NCBI RefSeq assembly: GCF_001299475.1 | Contig: NZ_CYUJ01000003.1 | Location: 62,001 to 126,000 of the forward strand | Length of the DNA stretch: 64,000 bases | Reading direction: 5' to 3' | DNA from: Neofamilia massiliensis | GTDB taxonomy: Bacteria; Bacillota; Clostridia; Tissierellales; Peptoniphilaceae | In this document: piece by piece, positions 9,653-18,481 of the stretch | How positions within the stretch are numbered: position 1 is the first letter of the stretch | Layout: every line of letters starts with the position of its first letter | Notes under the pieces: generated by a model | Told to the model about the DNA's origin: nothing | Database searches by the model: none | What the model saw: only the letters and a program-made list of their open reading frames with translations | Translations under genes and position numbers: made by a program

Positions 9653-11011
9653 CTATTTTACTAATTTAGATGTTATAATGGCCCCTATTGTTGCTACAAT
9701 AGTAATGCCACCTGTTAACATCAAAGCTCCACTTGGACCAGATGCTAAAATAGTGTTTAAAATCAAAGGCATTATTGCAAAGGTTACTGCTGATAATATA
9801 GAGAAACCAATTGAATAATTACCTATAACTGGGCTCTTGTATTCTGGGTCACAAACTCTAAGTAAAAGTAAACCTGTTAAGAATACACCAGTTGACATTC
9901 CAAATGTTGCCATCATGTGTTCTAGCCAATAATCTGATAAATATCTCTTGCACATAAACAATAAATAAAATGTAGTAAAGATAAAACCTAAAATACATAG
10001 GACTAAAATTGGAACTATATATTCTAAAACAGCTTGAATTGGTAGAGATGCAATAGCTGCTATAACTGCAAACTCAGTAAATGGTCCAGTAATTTTTCCC
10101 TTTGCACCTGAGTCAACTAAAAAATCAAGATTTAATTTTTTAATTATTCCCCAAATAATAAACATTACTAAAATACCATAGGCCCAAACTGAAATTGATT
10201 TAAAACCTGGAATATTCTTTGCCTTAGCAAGGCCTAATAAGGCATAGGCAATAAAGCAACCTAAGAAAATAATTGCAGCATGGAAGGTTATAGTATCAAT
10301 AGATGAAGACTTTGTTGTTTCTCTTCCTAATGATCCTTGTTTAGAAACATCTTTTTGGAAGCCTAGAGCCATTTCTTCAGGAATGTCTGAAGGTTTTTCT
10401 AGAATAGAAGTTTCACCCTTTCTAGCAGCCCAGTTAATAACAACCATACCTATTAATATACCACCAACAATACCAAATGTAGCAGTTGTAACAGCTACAC
10501 CTTGGGCAGTTTCCCAATAAGGTAAGTTAAGTTCTTGTAACATATTACCAAGAATACCTGCTGTCCCATGGCCTCCAGAGTATCCTATTGATAACTCCCA
10601 GCCAAAAGTTGGGTACATATTACCATTAGAATTGAAGATTAAATTTACAATAAAGCCAATGGCATTTTGTAAATAATAAACTCCAAACATAATTAAAACT
10701 AGGGGAACTATATTTAAAAGTTCCTTCTTAGACTTACCTCCTAAATCTAAGCCTAATGGTGTGGCAGTAACAACTGGAACTATTAAAATTCCAGGAAGTA
10801 ATGCCCACATTTTAATCCATTCTTCAGGGATTTTAAGTAGTCCAAAACCAATTGGTCCTAGAATTAATAATAAAAATCCTCCAATTACACTTGCTGGCAT
10901 AAATGTTTTTTGCAAAAATTTAAGTTTAGCCCTTAGTCCAAAACCAATTAATAAAAATAGTCCAAGTAGTCCTAAACTTTTTAATAAATCCGCTAACATT
11001 GCACTTGACAT
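9653..11011 (-). CDS. GltS-type sodium/glutamate symporter
   Basis: 452 aa and almost entirely hydrophobic, with about ten to twelve membrane segments. It has the ESS-family repeat pattern (GFGLRAKLKFLQ near the N-terminus, ATFGMSTGVFLTGLLLLRV and PVIGNYSIGFS in the second half, and SGGHGTAGILG typical of GltS). Predicted Na+-coupled glutamate transporter in the cytoplasmic membrane. The ATG at 11011 has AGAAAGGAG eight bases upstream; 14 upstream in-frame codons are rejected. First gene of a two-gene operon with the M20 amidohydrolase. Confidence 0.85.
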   Translation of the reverse strand: MSSAMLADLLKSLGLLGLFLLIGFGLRAKLKFLQKTFMPASVIGGFLLLILGPIGFGLLKIPEEWIKMWALLPGILIVPVVTATPLGLDLGGKSKKELLNIVPLVLIMFGVYYLQNAIGFIVNLIFNSNGNMYPTFGWELSIGYSGGHGTAGILGNMLQELNLPYWETAQGVAVTTATFGIVGGILIGMVVINWAARKGETSILEKPSDIPEEMALGFQKDVSKQGSLGRETTKSSSIDTITFHAAIIFLGCFIAYALLGLAKAKNIPGFKSISVWAYGILVMFIIWGIIKKLNLDFLVDSGAKGKITGPFTEFAVIAAIASLPIQAVLEYIVPILVLCILGFIFTTFYLLFMCKRYLSDYWLEHMMATFGMSTGVFLTGLLLLRVCDPEYKSPVIGNYSIGFSILSAVTFAIMPLILNTILASGPSGALMLTGGITIVATIGAIITSKLVK

Positions 11012-11163
11012 AATACTTTCTCCTTTCTTTCTTGATATTATACTTCTACCCAAAGTATTTTACTTCACGCTATAAACATAATTTAAACCTATATCTAATA
11101 CACAACTTAATAAATCATTATGAATTTTTTCTTTTTAATGTCTGTCCCTAAGAATTTTTCTAA

Positions 11164-11202
11164 ATAAAAAAAGCAGTCAAAGTAAAAATAACTTTAACTG
11201 CA
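11164..11202 (-). terminator. intrinsic terminator of tRNA-Val
   Basis: On the minus strand stem GCAGTTAAAGT / ACTTTGACTGC ends in TTTTTTT, immediately after the tRNA CCA end. Confidence 0.85.
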
Positions 11203-11207
11203 AAACT

Positions 11208-11283
11208 TGGTGGGAAGTACTGGGATCGAACCAGCGACCTCTACGATGTCAACGTAGCACTCTCCCGACTGAGCTAACTTCCC
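11208..11283 (-). tRNA. tRNA-Val (anticodon GAC), CCA encoded
   Basis: A 76-nt cloverleaf can be folded by eye: acceptor GGGAAGT / ACTTCCC, D arm GCTC..GAGT, anticodon stem CTACG / CGTAG with loop TTGACAT (anticodon GAC, Val), and T arm GCTGG-TTCGATC-CCAGT. The 3' CCA is encoded. It has its own promoter and terminator. Confidence 0.96.
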
Positions 11284-11295
11284 TTATCTCGATAA

Positions 11296-11324
11296 ATGAT
11301 ATCAAGATTTATAAGAAAAGTCAA
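11296..11324 (-). promoter_or_regulatory. promoter of tRNA-Val
   Basis: Minus strand TTGACT (11324-11319), 17-base spacer, TATCAT (11301-11296), placed 12 bases before the first tRNA base. A near-consensus sigma-A promoter. Confidence 0.75.
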
Positions 11325-11365
11325 ACTCAGATTAATTTTTTTAAGCTCTACCATCGACCTAATAA

Positions 11366-12064
11366 TTATTTATTTTTCTCTTTTCTTTTCCATCTTAACC
11401 AGCTTTCATCTAGTACAGTAGCCTTTTTATTATCAATAATTTCATCACAAGGAAATTCTGAACACTGACCGCAAAAACCAATTTCTTTTTCTAATACACA
11501 ATCTCTTGAATAACAAACTCCACCTTTATTGCCACTTACACATCCTAGGCATTCTAGAGGATATGATGGACAAGAGCCACAATAAAATCCGCATTTTCCA
11601 ATTTTAGTCAAATAGTAATTGTCCCCTACTAGTAACTGATACTTATATCCATCTTCTTTAGGATTTTCGTACATATCTTCTGCCAGACACCTAAAACTAT
11701 AGCCTGCTTTTTCAAAAGACTTTTGCATGGCAAAATTTGACTTTCTTGTCTCGCCGTAAAAGATCTTATAGCCTTCGTCATAAAAGGTATCAGTAACGTA
11801 GGTTAAAAGTTTTGCTGCTAAGTTATTGCCTCTAAATTCTTCCCTTACTCCAATATTCATAATTTTAATATAGCCATCTGGATTTTTGTAAACAAATATA
11901 TTGGCAGCAATTTTGTCTTCACAAAGGCAAGCAAAGTAAAAACAATCTTTATCAGAAATTAATTCTGTCCAATCTTCCCTTTTCCAAAAGTCATTGGGAA
12001 AGTTTTCTTTATTTATGGCAATAATATCTTCAAGATATGCTTCATCTAATCTCTTTATTTCCAT
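11366..12064 (-). CDS. GNAT acetyltransferase fused to Cys-rich DUF3795 domain
   Basis: 232 aa. Residues ~1-150 form a GNAT domain with the acetyl-CoA loop REEFRGNNLAAKLL. Residues ~155-225 are Cys-rich (CGFYCGSCP, CLGC, CGQCSEFPC) and match the DUF3795 pattern, a probable metal-binding domain. The fusion is the notable part; the acetylated substrate is unknown. It starts 13 bases after the EFR1 ferredoxin gene and is probably in the same transcript. Confidence 0.8.
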   Translation of the reverse strand: MEIKRLDEAYLEDIIAINKENFPNDFWKREDWTELISDKDCFYFACLCEDKIAANIFVYKNPDGYIKIMNIGVREEFRGNNLAAKLLTYVTDTFYDEGYKIFYGETRKSNFAMQKSFEKAGYSFRCLAEDMYENPKEDGYKYQLLVGDNYYLTKIGKCGFYCGSCPSYPLECLGCVSGNKGGVCYSRDCVLEKEIGFCGQCSEFPCDEIIDNKKATVLDESWLRWKRKEKNK

Positions 12065-12077
12065 CTCATAGCATCCT

Positions 12078-12836
12078 TTAATTTTTTAATAACTTTGATA
12101 ACAAGTACCTGTCCTTGCCAATAGTTTTCTCACCGTATTCAATAGCGCCTGTAGGACACTTGCTTATACAAGCACAGCAGTGGGTGCAGGATCCCAGCCA
12201 CTTTGGTCTTCCATTTTCACAAGAAATATTATTTAGAACACAAACTTTGCTGCACAAACCACATTCAATACACTTACCACTAGCATAAAACTTTTTGTCC
12301 TTGACAATAAACTTATAGAAAAGACTATTGACTAAAGATGATTGCAGGCGACCTGCTAAGCTAACTTTCGTTTTAGGAAAGTTCTCTCCACTCTTTATTA
12401 TTGAAGTAACTTTTTCAAGTTCTAAATTTGCCTCTTCTACGATTTTTTTATTGGTCTGGTCTGAATCCAAATTAAAAAGTAGCAGATAATTTTCTGGCAT
12501 TTTTATTCCGTAAAGGCCATTAAAATTTAGGCCAAGCTTTTCAAAATCTTTTTTAAGATAGCTTTCTGCATTGCCAAAAGAGTCGCCATAGTTCATAAGA
12601 ACATAAATGTCAGCAGAGCCTGAAAACTTGCACTTTAATAGAAAGTCTTCTAAAAATCTTGGCAACCTCCAGCTATATGTTGGCGCCACTAGGACAAAAG
12701 GTTTGGTAGAATTAAAGTTTCCTTCCTTGCCTGCTTTTATATAAGTAAAAAGGTCTAAAGCATCATCATCTAAAAGTTCTCCTAATTTTTCTGCTAGATA
12801 CTTGCTGTTTTCTGTTCCTGAAAAATATAAAATCAT
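12078..12836 (-). CDS. EFR1-type flavodoxin-ferredoxin protein
   Basis: 252 aa. The N-terminal ~150 residues are flavodoxin-like (MILYFSGTENSKYLAEKL; FMN-loop-like VAPTYSWRLPRF). The C-terminus has two [4Fe-4S] motifs, CIECGLCSKVC and CTHCCACISKCP. This is the EFR1 (flavodoxin fold plus 2[4Fe-4S]) arrangement of anaerobes, a cytoplasmic electron carrier. ATG at 12836 has AAGGAGACCT upstream. Followed by the GNAT/DUF3795 gene and preceded by a merR gene on the same strand. Confidence 0.88.
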   Translation of the reverse strand: MILYFSGTENSKYLAEKLGELLDDDALDLFTYIKAGKEGNFNSTKPFVLVAPTYSWRLPRFLEDFLLKCKFSGSADIYVLMNYGDSFGNAESYLKKDFEKLGLNFNGLYGIKMPENYLLLFNLDSDQTNKKIVEEANLELEKVTSIIKSGENFPKTKVSLAGRLQSSLVNSLFYKFIVKDKKFYASGKCIECGLCSKVCVLNNISCENGRPKWLGSCTHCCACISKCPTGAIEYGEKTIGKDRYLLSKLLKN

Positions 12837-12953
12837 AGGTCTCCTTCCTTTTTTTTATAAATTTTTTTATGTCACTTTCATTATAATAAACAAGGCCCTA
12901 AGATACAAACAAATCCTGTCTGTCCCAAGGGCCTAGATCAAATAAATTTAAAA

Positions 12954-13802
12954 TTAATTTTTCTTTTTCAAATAATTTTCATTGGCTGCTAAAAGTTTTT
13001 CATAATAAGCATCATAGCTTTTAGAAAATTTTCTAATTAATGGAATGGCTATCTCGTAATAATTGTTGCTAATCATATAATCTTTTAACTTGTCTTGAAT
13101 CACTTTCATTTGGCTATTCTTATAAGCTTGACTATTTTTGTAGGCCTCATAAGTTTCAATTATGTCCTTGTTTTCTTCTAGCCATTTTTCACTATCATAA
13201 ACTGCCTGGATTTTTCTTTCGTTAACATCAGCAAGGCTTTCCATAGAGTATTCTTTTGAGAGCTCTTCTAAATAATTCTCTTCTTCTTTAGTCAAGTTAA
13301 AATTTGGAAGCTTGTCTAAATAATCCACAAATTCTTTAAAATAAATTTCTCCCTCAGCCTCTAAGGGCGCATTTAAAAATGGCTTATAAGAAGAAAATAA
13401 CATTTGACCAAAGTAACCAGGAAAAATATCTGTCAGCCTTTCATAAAGAGTCTTTTGACCTTCAAGGGCCTTTACCCTCTCTTCAATTAAAGCTTGGTCT
13501 GCTCCCTTTAGAAAAAGATTTAAAATCTCTTTTTTCTTTTCTTCAACTTCTAAGACATATTCTTTTTTTCTTAAAACTGAAGACAGAGAGGACGTCTTAT
13601 TTAATAGAATATCTTTAATCTCTGCAAGGCTTAGACCAAGTTTTGTTAAAAGAGAAATCTTTTTTAAAAGCTTTACATCTTCAATGCTATAATCTCTATA
13701 ACCATTTTCAAGTCTTTGTGGATCAATTAAGCCCTTATCTTCGTAGTACTCAATAGCCTTTCTACTTAGACCAGTTTTTTCTTCAACTTCACTTCTTAGC
13801 AT
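12954..13802 (-). CDS. MerR family transcriptional regulator
   Basis: 282 aa. The N-terminal winged helix carries the MerR pattern LSRKAIEYYEDKGLIDP.RLENGYRDYS, and a long helical C-terminal region (dimer and effector part) follows. I prefer the ATG at 13802 over the ATG two codons earlier because GGAGG stands seven bases before it and almost touches the earlier one. Its promoter has the 19-base spacer typical of MerR-controlled promoters, so it is probably autoregulated. Neighbouring targets may be the EFR1 and GNAT genes downstream. Ligand unknown. Confidence 0.88.
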   Translation of the reverse strand: MLRSEVEEKTGLSRKAIEYYEDKGLIDPQRLENGYRDYSIEDVKLLKKISLLTKLGLSLAEIKDILLNKTSSLSSVLRKKEYVLEVEEKKKEILNLFLKGADQALIEERVKALEGQKTLYERLTDIFPGYFGQMLFSSYKPFLNAPLEAEGEIYFKEFVDYLDKLPNFNLTKEEENYLEELSKEYSMESLADVNERKIQAVYDSEKWLEENKDIIETYEAYKNSQAYKNSQMKVIQDKLKDYMISNNYYEIAIPLIRKFSKSYDAYYEKLLAANENYLKKKN

Positions 13803-13822
13803 TTTCATCCCTCCTTAATTAA

Positions 13823-13853
13823 AGGATAAGCCTGGACCCAGGGGCCAGGTCAA
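13823..13853 (-). promoter_or_regulatory. MerR-type promoter/operator with 19-bp spacer
   Basis: On the minus strand TTGACC (13853-13848) and TATCCT (13828-13823) are separated by 19 bases. The spacer holds the dyad CCTGG..CCAGG. Over-long spacers with a central dyad are the hallmark of promoters activated by MerR proteins through DNA untwisting. It directly precedes the merR gene. Confidence 0.7.
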
Positions 13854-13884
13854 GGAAAATTTTATCTTTAAAAAATTTCTAAAC

Positions 13885-13913
13885 AAAAAAACTTGGATAT
13901 AAAAATACCCAAG
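13885..13913 (-). terminator. intrinsic terminator after phnA/yjdM
   Basis: Minus-strand stem CTTGGGTA / TATCCAAG followed by TTTTTTTG, seven bases past the phnA stop. It separates phnA from the merR promoter. Confidence 0.75.
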
Positions 13914-13919
13914 CTAATT

Positions 13920-14255
13920 TTATTTCTTTACTACTGATGATTTTAAATAAACCACTCCAAAGCCATCAACTCTGCCTTGGATGTTATGGCCGTTATATTC
14001 TTCATCTAAAATTTGAATGTTCTTGGCCTTGGTTCCTTGTTTAATTATATCCTTGCCTAACTTTAGGTCGCGAATTACAATAACATCATCACCGTTTTCA
14101 AGGATATTGCCGTTAGAGTTTCTAATAATTTCTGCCTCTTCTGCTTCTCTTTGGCTCTTGTCAGTTCACTCGTGAAAGCACATAGGACAAATATAAAGAT
14201 GACCTCCTTGATAAGTGTATGTCTCGCCACACTTAGGGCATTTAGGTAATGACAT
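13920..14255 (-). pseudogene. yjdM: PhnA/YjdM zinc-ribbon protein gene with in-frame UGA at codon 30
   Basis: Translation of the minus strand gives a full-length 111-residue YjdM/PhnA-type protein. It starts MSLPKCPKCGETYTYQGG, has the second zinc-ligand pair CPMC, and ends in the conserved domain (VIRDLKLGKD, GTKAKNIQIL, VDGFGVVYLKSSVVKK). The only defect is TGA at 14168-14166, at the place where family members have the Trp of the CPEC..EW motif. One transition (TGG to TGA) explains it. The ribosome-binding site GGAGG and the terminator are intact. It is called a pseudogene here, but readthrough or a sequencing error would restore it. Function of the family is unclear despite the phosphonate name. 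Confidence 0.8.
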
Positions 14256-14303
14256 ATTTTCCTCCTAAAAGTATTTATATATATATTCTAACATATAAAA
14301 AAT

Positions 14304-14780
14304 TTATTTTTCTACTAAGACCTTTTCCATTTCAACAAGAAGGAGGTTATTAATTTTTCTTTTGCCATTTTTATAAATATATCCCATTTTTAAATAGAAA
14401 TTTTCAGCTGTTAGTGATGCCGGCAGTTCAATTCGTCTTGACCTTAAAAAATATTCGTCAGCTTCTAAAGTTTCAAGGATCTTTTTCCCAAGCCCTCTAC
14501 CTTGATAAGAAGGATGGACAAAAATTGAAAGCAAAATACTTTCGTCCGACCTATCCATATAAGGACCAATTGCCCCGCAGCCGACAATTTCATCATTATC
14601 AACTAAAACATAAAAATGATTGACCTGGCTGCTTTTAATAAAATACTGAGCTGGCCATCTTGAAATTAAATCTTCAATATATTCATTATCATAATCTTTA
14701 CTGCTAACTTCCCTAAGAGTTTTAGCAACCATAGATGCAACTGCTTCCCCATCTCTAGGGAGAAATCTTCTTATAAACAT
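14304..14780 (-). CDS. GNAT family N-acetyltransferase
   Basis: 158 aa with acetyl-CoA loop HPSYQGRGLGKKILE and a C-terminal TAENFYLKMGY segment characteristic of GNATs. Start taken at ATG 14780 with GAGG five bases upstream; an upstream TTG/ATG in the open frame lacks this. Substrate unknown. It is the last gene that looks like stable chromosome before the repeat-bounded accessory region. Confidence 0.8.
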   Translation of the reverse strand: MFIRRFLPRDGEAVASMVAKTLREVSSKDYDNEYIEDLISRWPAQYFIKSSQVNHFYVLVDNDEIVGCGAIGPYMDRSDESILLSIFVHPSYQGRGLGKKILETLEADEYFLRSRRIELPASLTAENFYLKMGYIYKNGKRKINNLLLVEMEKVLVEK

Positions 14781-14870
14781 AGAAACCTCACAAATCAATT
14801 TAATATAATTAATTTTTTATTTTCAAACTTTAAAGTCCTTATTTTTTGTCAAATAAGAAATAATTTCCAC

Positions 14871-14940
14871 ATGGCTTGAACGGTCAGTATGAATAAAATT
14901 TAATATTTTAAGGAAGCCTCGTATGTGGGAATATGTCTAA
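14871..14940. repeat. 70-bp direct repeat, left copy
   Basis: 61 of 70 positions match 20395-20464 in the same orientation, and all nine differences are transitions. Read on the minus strand it encodes a peptide tail (RGFLKILNFIHTDRSSHVE...KDFKV then stop) that is also kept in the right copy. This suggests a duplicated 3' gene end, possibly of an RNA methyltransferase with an HVE-type C-terminus. The two copies bracket the two-component/ABC cassette. Confidence 0.8.
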
Positions 14941-14980
14941 TTAGTATTCATCTTATAATCTATTATATCATTTTTAAGCA

Positions 14981-15010
14981 CAGAAAAAACAGCTCATAAA
15001 AGAGCTGTTT
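14981..15010 (-). terminator. terminator of the two-component/ABC transporter operon
   Basis: Minus-strand stem AAACAGCTC / GAGCTGTTT with TTT after it, beyond the stop of the small membrane protein at 15043. Confidence 0.75.
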
Positions 15011-15042
15011 AGATTATTATTTTCTTGTTTTTGTCGCATTAC

Positions 15043-15300
15043 TTATATTAGATGACCTATAAAAATGGCTATAGGCAGTAATAAGATTAACATAATATTC
15101 AACACTATAAATAATCTGTCCTTTTCCTTTACCTCGAATATTAAACCTATTAGTCCAATAATTGGGCAGACAAACATTAATGTGAGTCCAGTTGGTCTTA
15201 GACTTGTATAGCTTTCAAAGATGTCTATTGGCAGTAGGTAAGAAATCATAAAAATCGTGAGTCCAAGTAAAAAAAATTTTTTACTGATATTTTTCTTCAT
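15043..15300 (-). CDS. small membrane protein, 85 aa, unknown
   Basis: Three hydrophobic segments are visible (FFLLGLTIFMISYLLPI, LTLMFVCPIIGLIGLIF, LFIVLNIMLILLLPIAIFI). It starts 20 bases after the FtsX permease stop and is followed by a terminator, so it is the last gene of the response regulator-kinase-ABC operon. No family recognised. An accessory or immunity role beside the transporter is plausible from position only. Confidence 0.65.
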   Translation of the reverse strand: MKKNISKKFFLLGLTIFMISYLLPIDIFESYTSLRPTGLTLMFVCPIIGLIGLIFEVKEKDRLFIVLNIMLILLLPIAIFIGHLI

Positions 15301-15320
15301 ATACTTCTCTTTCTTTGAAA

Positions 15321-17756
15321 TTATATTGTTCGAATTAAATCAATAGTTGATCTGTCTAGAATTCTTTTTAAAGATAAATGATAAATTAGCACATTTATTC
15401 CGTAGACTACTAACGAAAATGCTATAAATAATTTATAGTCATAGTATCTTACGAGATTTAAAAAAGTCAATCTTGATGAGAATATAGAAATTATAAACAT
15501 TACACCTATACTAGTTAATATAACTATAAGCAATGATTTTATCTGTTCATTTAAATATTCTTTTTCATAAACCCTTTTGAGTTCATCCAAATCCATTCCA
15601 CAAGAATAAAAGCTTCCTATTTCTTTTCTTCTACTCATCAAGCTTAAATTAATGAATGAATATCCGTTTGTTATATTTAATACAAAGATTATTAATCCAA
15701 TACTTACCACAATTTTCATAAAACTTTGTAAGCTTTTAAACTCTTTTTCTTCTATCTCATTACCAATAATAATGTTAAATCTATCTTCAGGTAAAATTTG
15801 TTCCCTAATTAATGCTTCCGCATAATCTTGTGCATCTTCTGCTTTAGAATCTTTTATTTTCATATTCAAAGTATAAGGATAGTTTTTATATTTTTCATCG
15901 CCTGCTTCTTTCATTAGACTGAAAAATGTATCAAAGTCGGTGTAGATTTTCACATCGAAAGGCATGGTTTTGGAATTAAATTTTCCCAAGTCTCTTATTG
16001 ACTTTGAAATCTTAATATTTTTTTGATAATCATCTCCAATACTTATATCAAGACTTGTTGGATTTTCAAAATATGGAATTTTCTTTGCTTTAGATATAGG
16101 TATGGAAGAATCTTCTTGGATCATATTATAAAGTAGAAATTCTCCCTTATTTCCTCCAAGCTCTTTTAAATCATCATCTTCTAAGGCTATCAAAAATCCA
16201 TCCATTCCTTCCGCATTATATTTTTCAATGTTTTTTTCAGCCTCTTTATCTAATCCTGCATTCCTAGCTTCTTTTGAAAAATCTTTATTATTTTCAACTG
16301 TTACATATTTTTGTTTAGAAATATAGGATTTTTCATTAGGAGTTTTCTCATCAATTTCTTTTAGTACCGATGGCACTTCATCCTTATCACTATAATAATC
16401 TACAGAAAAGTTATATCCATTATCATAATACGAATAGTCTCTAAGATAATTTCCAATTCCTATTACAATTACAAATACTGAGATGATTAGAATTCCAATA
16501 GCTGAAATATACCTTTGTGATTTTATTGAAGCTAAGTTGTTAATTCTTAGTTCTTGCCATAAGTTCTGTTTCTTCTTTTTCTGATACTTGGAAAAATCTA
16601 TATTTCCTCTAATACCATCTATTATATTTATTTTCGAAATCTTTTTTGCAGGAGATTTTATAGCCAAAGCAACAATTATAAAAGAAACAAATAGTATGGC
16701 TAAACTTAATAATGGATTAAATCTTACTACTTCAAAGGCACTTACTCCCTCACCTTTTTGTAAATTTCTATACAGATAATATATAAAAGAAAAACCAGCT
16801 ATGTGACCTAAAACTATTGGAATGGCTGATATAATTAACCCTTCCTTTAAAAGCATCAAATAAATTTGACCATTAGTTGACCCTATAGATTTATATATAG
16901 ACAGTTCTCTAATTTTTCGAAGACCCCACACCCAAAAGATATTTTTTATAAAGAATACAAAGACGGCTATACATCCAAGTATAGATAATACTATAACCGC
17001 TTTACTCATAATTTTTTGTAAAGGATCATTTTCGACACCATAATAATATATTAATCCATCAGAAAATTCTAGCTCTACATCCCTACCAAGCTTATTATTT
17101 ATATCTTCCTGAATATTTTCTTTATTTTTATAAGTTTTTTCAAATGAATCAAACTTCACATATGTTTTAAAGGATGACATCTTTTCTTGTAATCCTAAAG
17201 CAAAGTTTAGTTTACTATATTTGTTATAAACGTCCCCATAAACTCCTACTACAGTAAAAGATTTAGTGGAAACTTTTTTAAATTTTTCCTTATCAGTATT
17301 TGCACTAGTAGGTCCTATTTCTTCCCCATCTATAAACCTTTTACCTATTTCAAGTTTTATTTCATCACCTAAATTAATGCTATTTTCATTTATGAAGCTT
17401 TCTGATAGAACAATTTCATTTTCATTTTCTGCAAATCTACCTTTTTGAAGTCTTGAATACTCTCTCATTTTATTTATTGCTTCATCCTGATAATTAATGA
17501 CAAGTAAATCATTATTATATTTAGCATTATCAGGGTCATTGGACATTTTTCCAATTAATTTGATATCTTCAATAGACCTTAGTTTTTCTACTTCATCATT
17601 TGATAACTCATCCTTAATCTCAGCATGATAAAAATTATTTGACATGGCATAACCATAGTTGGCTTGTCTGTTTATATAACCATAATAAAATACCACAGTA
17701 AAAAATAAACTTACGATTAATAGTGAAATAAAAATAGGAAAATTCTTCTTATTCAT
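15321..17756 (-). CDS. FtsX-type ABC transporter permease
   Basis: 811 aa. An N-terminal membrane segment precedes a large extracytoplasmic region of about 220 residues, then three membrane helices with the FtsX signature (FFIKNIFWVWGLRKIRELSIYKSIGSTNGQI). A second extracytoplasmic domain and a second FtsX triplet follow (LSLMSRRKEIGSFYSCGMD). The MacB/FtsX-like architecture fits peptide or lipoprotein export, or antimicrobial peptide resistance. The ATG at 17756 is preferred since GGAG abuts the ATG at 17765. Overlaps the ATPase gene and is coupled to it. Confidence 0.88.
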   Translation of the reverse strand: MNKKNFPIFISLLIVSLFFTVVFYYGYINRQANYGYAMSNNFYHAEIKDELSNDEVEKLRSIEDIKLIGKMSNDPDNAKYNNDLLVINYQDEAINKMREYSRLQKGRFAENENEIVLSESFINENSINLGDEIKLEIGKRFIDGEEIGPTSANTDKEKFKKVSTKSFTVVGVYGDVYNKYSKLNFALGLQEKMSSFKTYVKFDSFEKTYKNKENIQEDINNKLGRDVELEFSDGLIYYYGVENDPLQKIMSKAVIVLSILGCIAVFVFFIKNIFWVWGLRKIRELSIYKSIGSTNGQIYLMLLKEGLIISAIPIVLGHIAGFSFIYYLYRNLQKGEGVSAFEVVRFNPLLSLAILFVSFIIVALAIKSPAKKISKINIIDGIRGNIDFSKYQKKKKQNLWQELRINNLASIKSQRYISAIGILIISVFVIVIGIGNYLRDYSYYDNGYNFSVDYYSDKDEVPSVLKEIDEKTPNEKSYISKQKYVTVENNKDFSKEARNAGLDKEAEKNIEKYNAEGMDGFLIALEDDDLKELGGNKGEFLLYNMIQEDSSIPISKAKKIPYFENPTSLDISIGDDYQKNIKISKSIRDLGKFNSKTMPFDVKIYTDFDTFFSLMKEAGDEKYKNYPYTLNMKIKDSKAEDAQDYAEALIREQILPEDRFNIIIGNEIEEKEFKSLQSFMKIVVSIGLIIFVLNITNGYSFINLSLMSRRKEIGSFYSCGMDLDELKRVYEKEYLNEQIKSLLIVILTSIGVMFIISIFSSRLTFLNLVRYYDYKLFIAFSLVVYGINVLIYHLSLKRILDRSTIDLIRTI

Positions 17757-18429
17757 TTCTTTCATCTCCTACAATTTTTCCATCCACTATTGTAATGATA
17801 CGATGTGCTTGTAAGGCTATTTCTTCGTCATGGGTGATTAGGATAATCGTCTGTTTTAAAGTTTTGTTAAAATATTTAAAAATTTCAATTATTTCCTTAG
17901 AATTTTTTCTATCCAAGTTTCCAGTCGGTTCATCTGCCAATATGATAGATGGATTGTAGATAAGACTTCTGGCTATGGCAACTCTCTGCTGCTGACCTCC
18001 TGATAATTCACTTGGAAAAGAGTCAAGTTTACTTTCTATACCCAGTTTGTTTACTATATCTGAAAATTCATCTTGATTTATTTTTCTTTTATCTAGTTTT
18101 AATGGAAGTTCTATATTGTGACGAACCGTTAAGTTGGGAATCAAATTATAAAACTGGTAAATCAGTCCGACTTTTCTTCTTCTAAAGTAGGCTAATTCCT
18201 TTGAAGAATAATTTGAGATGTCGTTACCATCTATATAAACTTTGCCATCATCTGGACTATCTACTCCTCCTATGATATGTAGGAGCGTTGATTTACCAGA
18301 CCCACTTGGTCCAACAATAGCGACAAATTCTCCTCTTTCTATTGTAAGGTTAACACCGTCTAAGGCTATGACATTAGAATTACCCTCGCCGTATTCTTTT
18401 CTTAAATTTTCTACTTTTAATATTTCCAT
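17749..18429 (-). CDS. ABC transporter ATP-binding protein (MacB/LolD class)
   Basis: 226 aa with Walker A GPSGSGKST, Q-loop YQFYNLIP, signature LSGGQQQR, Walker B ILADEPTGNLD and H-loop THDEE. This is the usual partner of FtsX-type permeases and overlaps the permease start. AAAAGGAGG seven bases before the ATG. Confidence 0.93.
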   Translation of the reverse strand: MEILKVENLRKEYGEGNSNVIALDGVNLTIERGEFVAIVGPSGSGKSTLLHIIGGVDSPDDGKVYIDGNDISNYSSKELAYFRRRKVGLIYQFYNLIPNLTVRHNIELPLKLDKRKINQDEFSDIVNKLGIESKLDSFPSELSGGQQQRVAIARSLIYNPSIILADEPTGNLDRKNSKEIIEIFKYFNKTLKQTIILITHDEEIALQAHRIITIVDGKIVGDERNE

Positions 18430-18481
18430 AACTGCCTCCTTTTTCTTATGTCAAGGTAAGCATATAAAAGTAAAGTGATTT

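Noticed and set aside
11020-11050. Promoter for the gltS operon
   Set aside because: A TATAAT is present on the minus strand but no acceptable -35 at 16-18 bases.
12893-12934. 7-bp inverted repeat AGGCCCT/AGGGCCT between merR and EFR1 genes
   Set aside because: Loop of 28 bases and no T-run; not convincing as terminator or operator.
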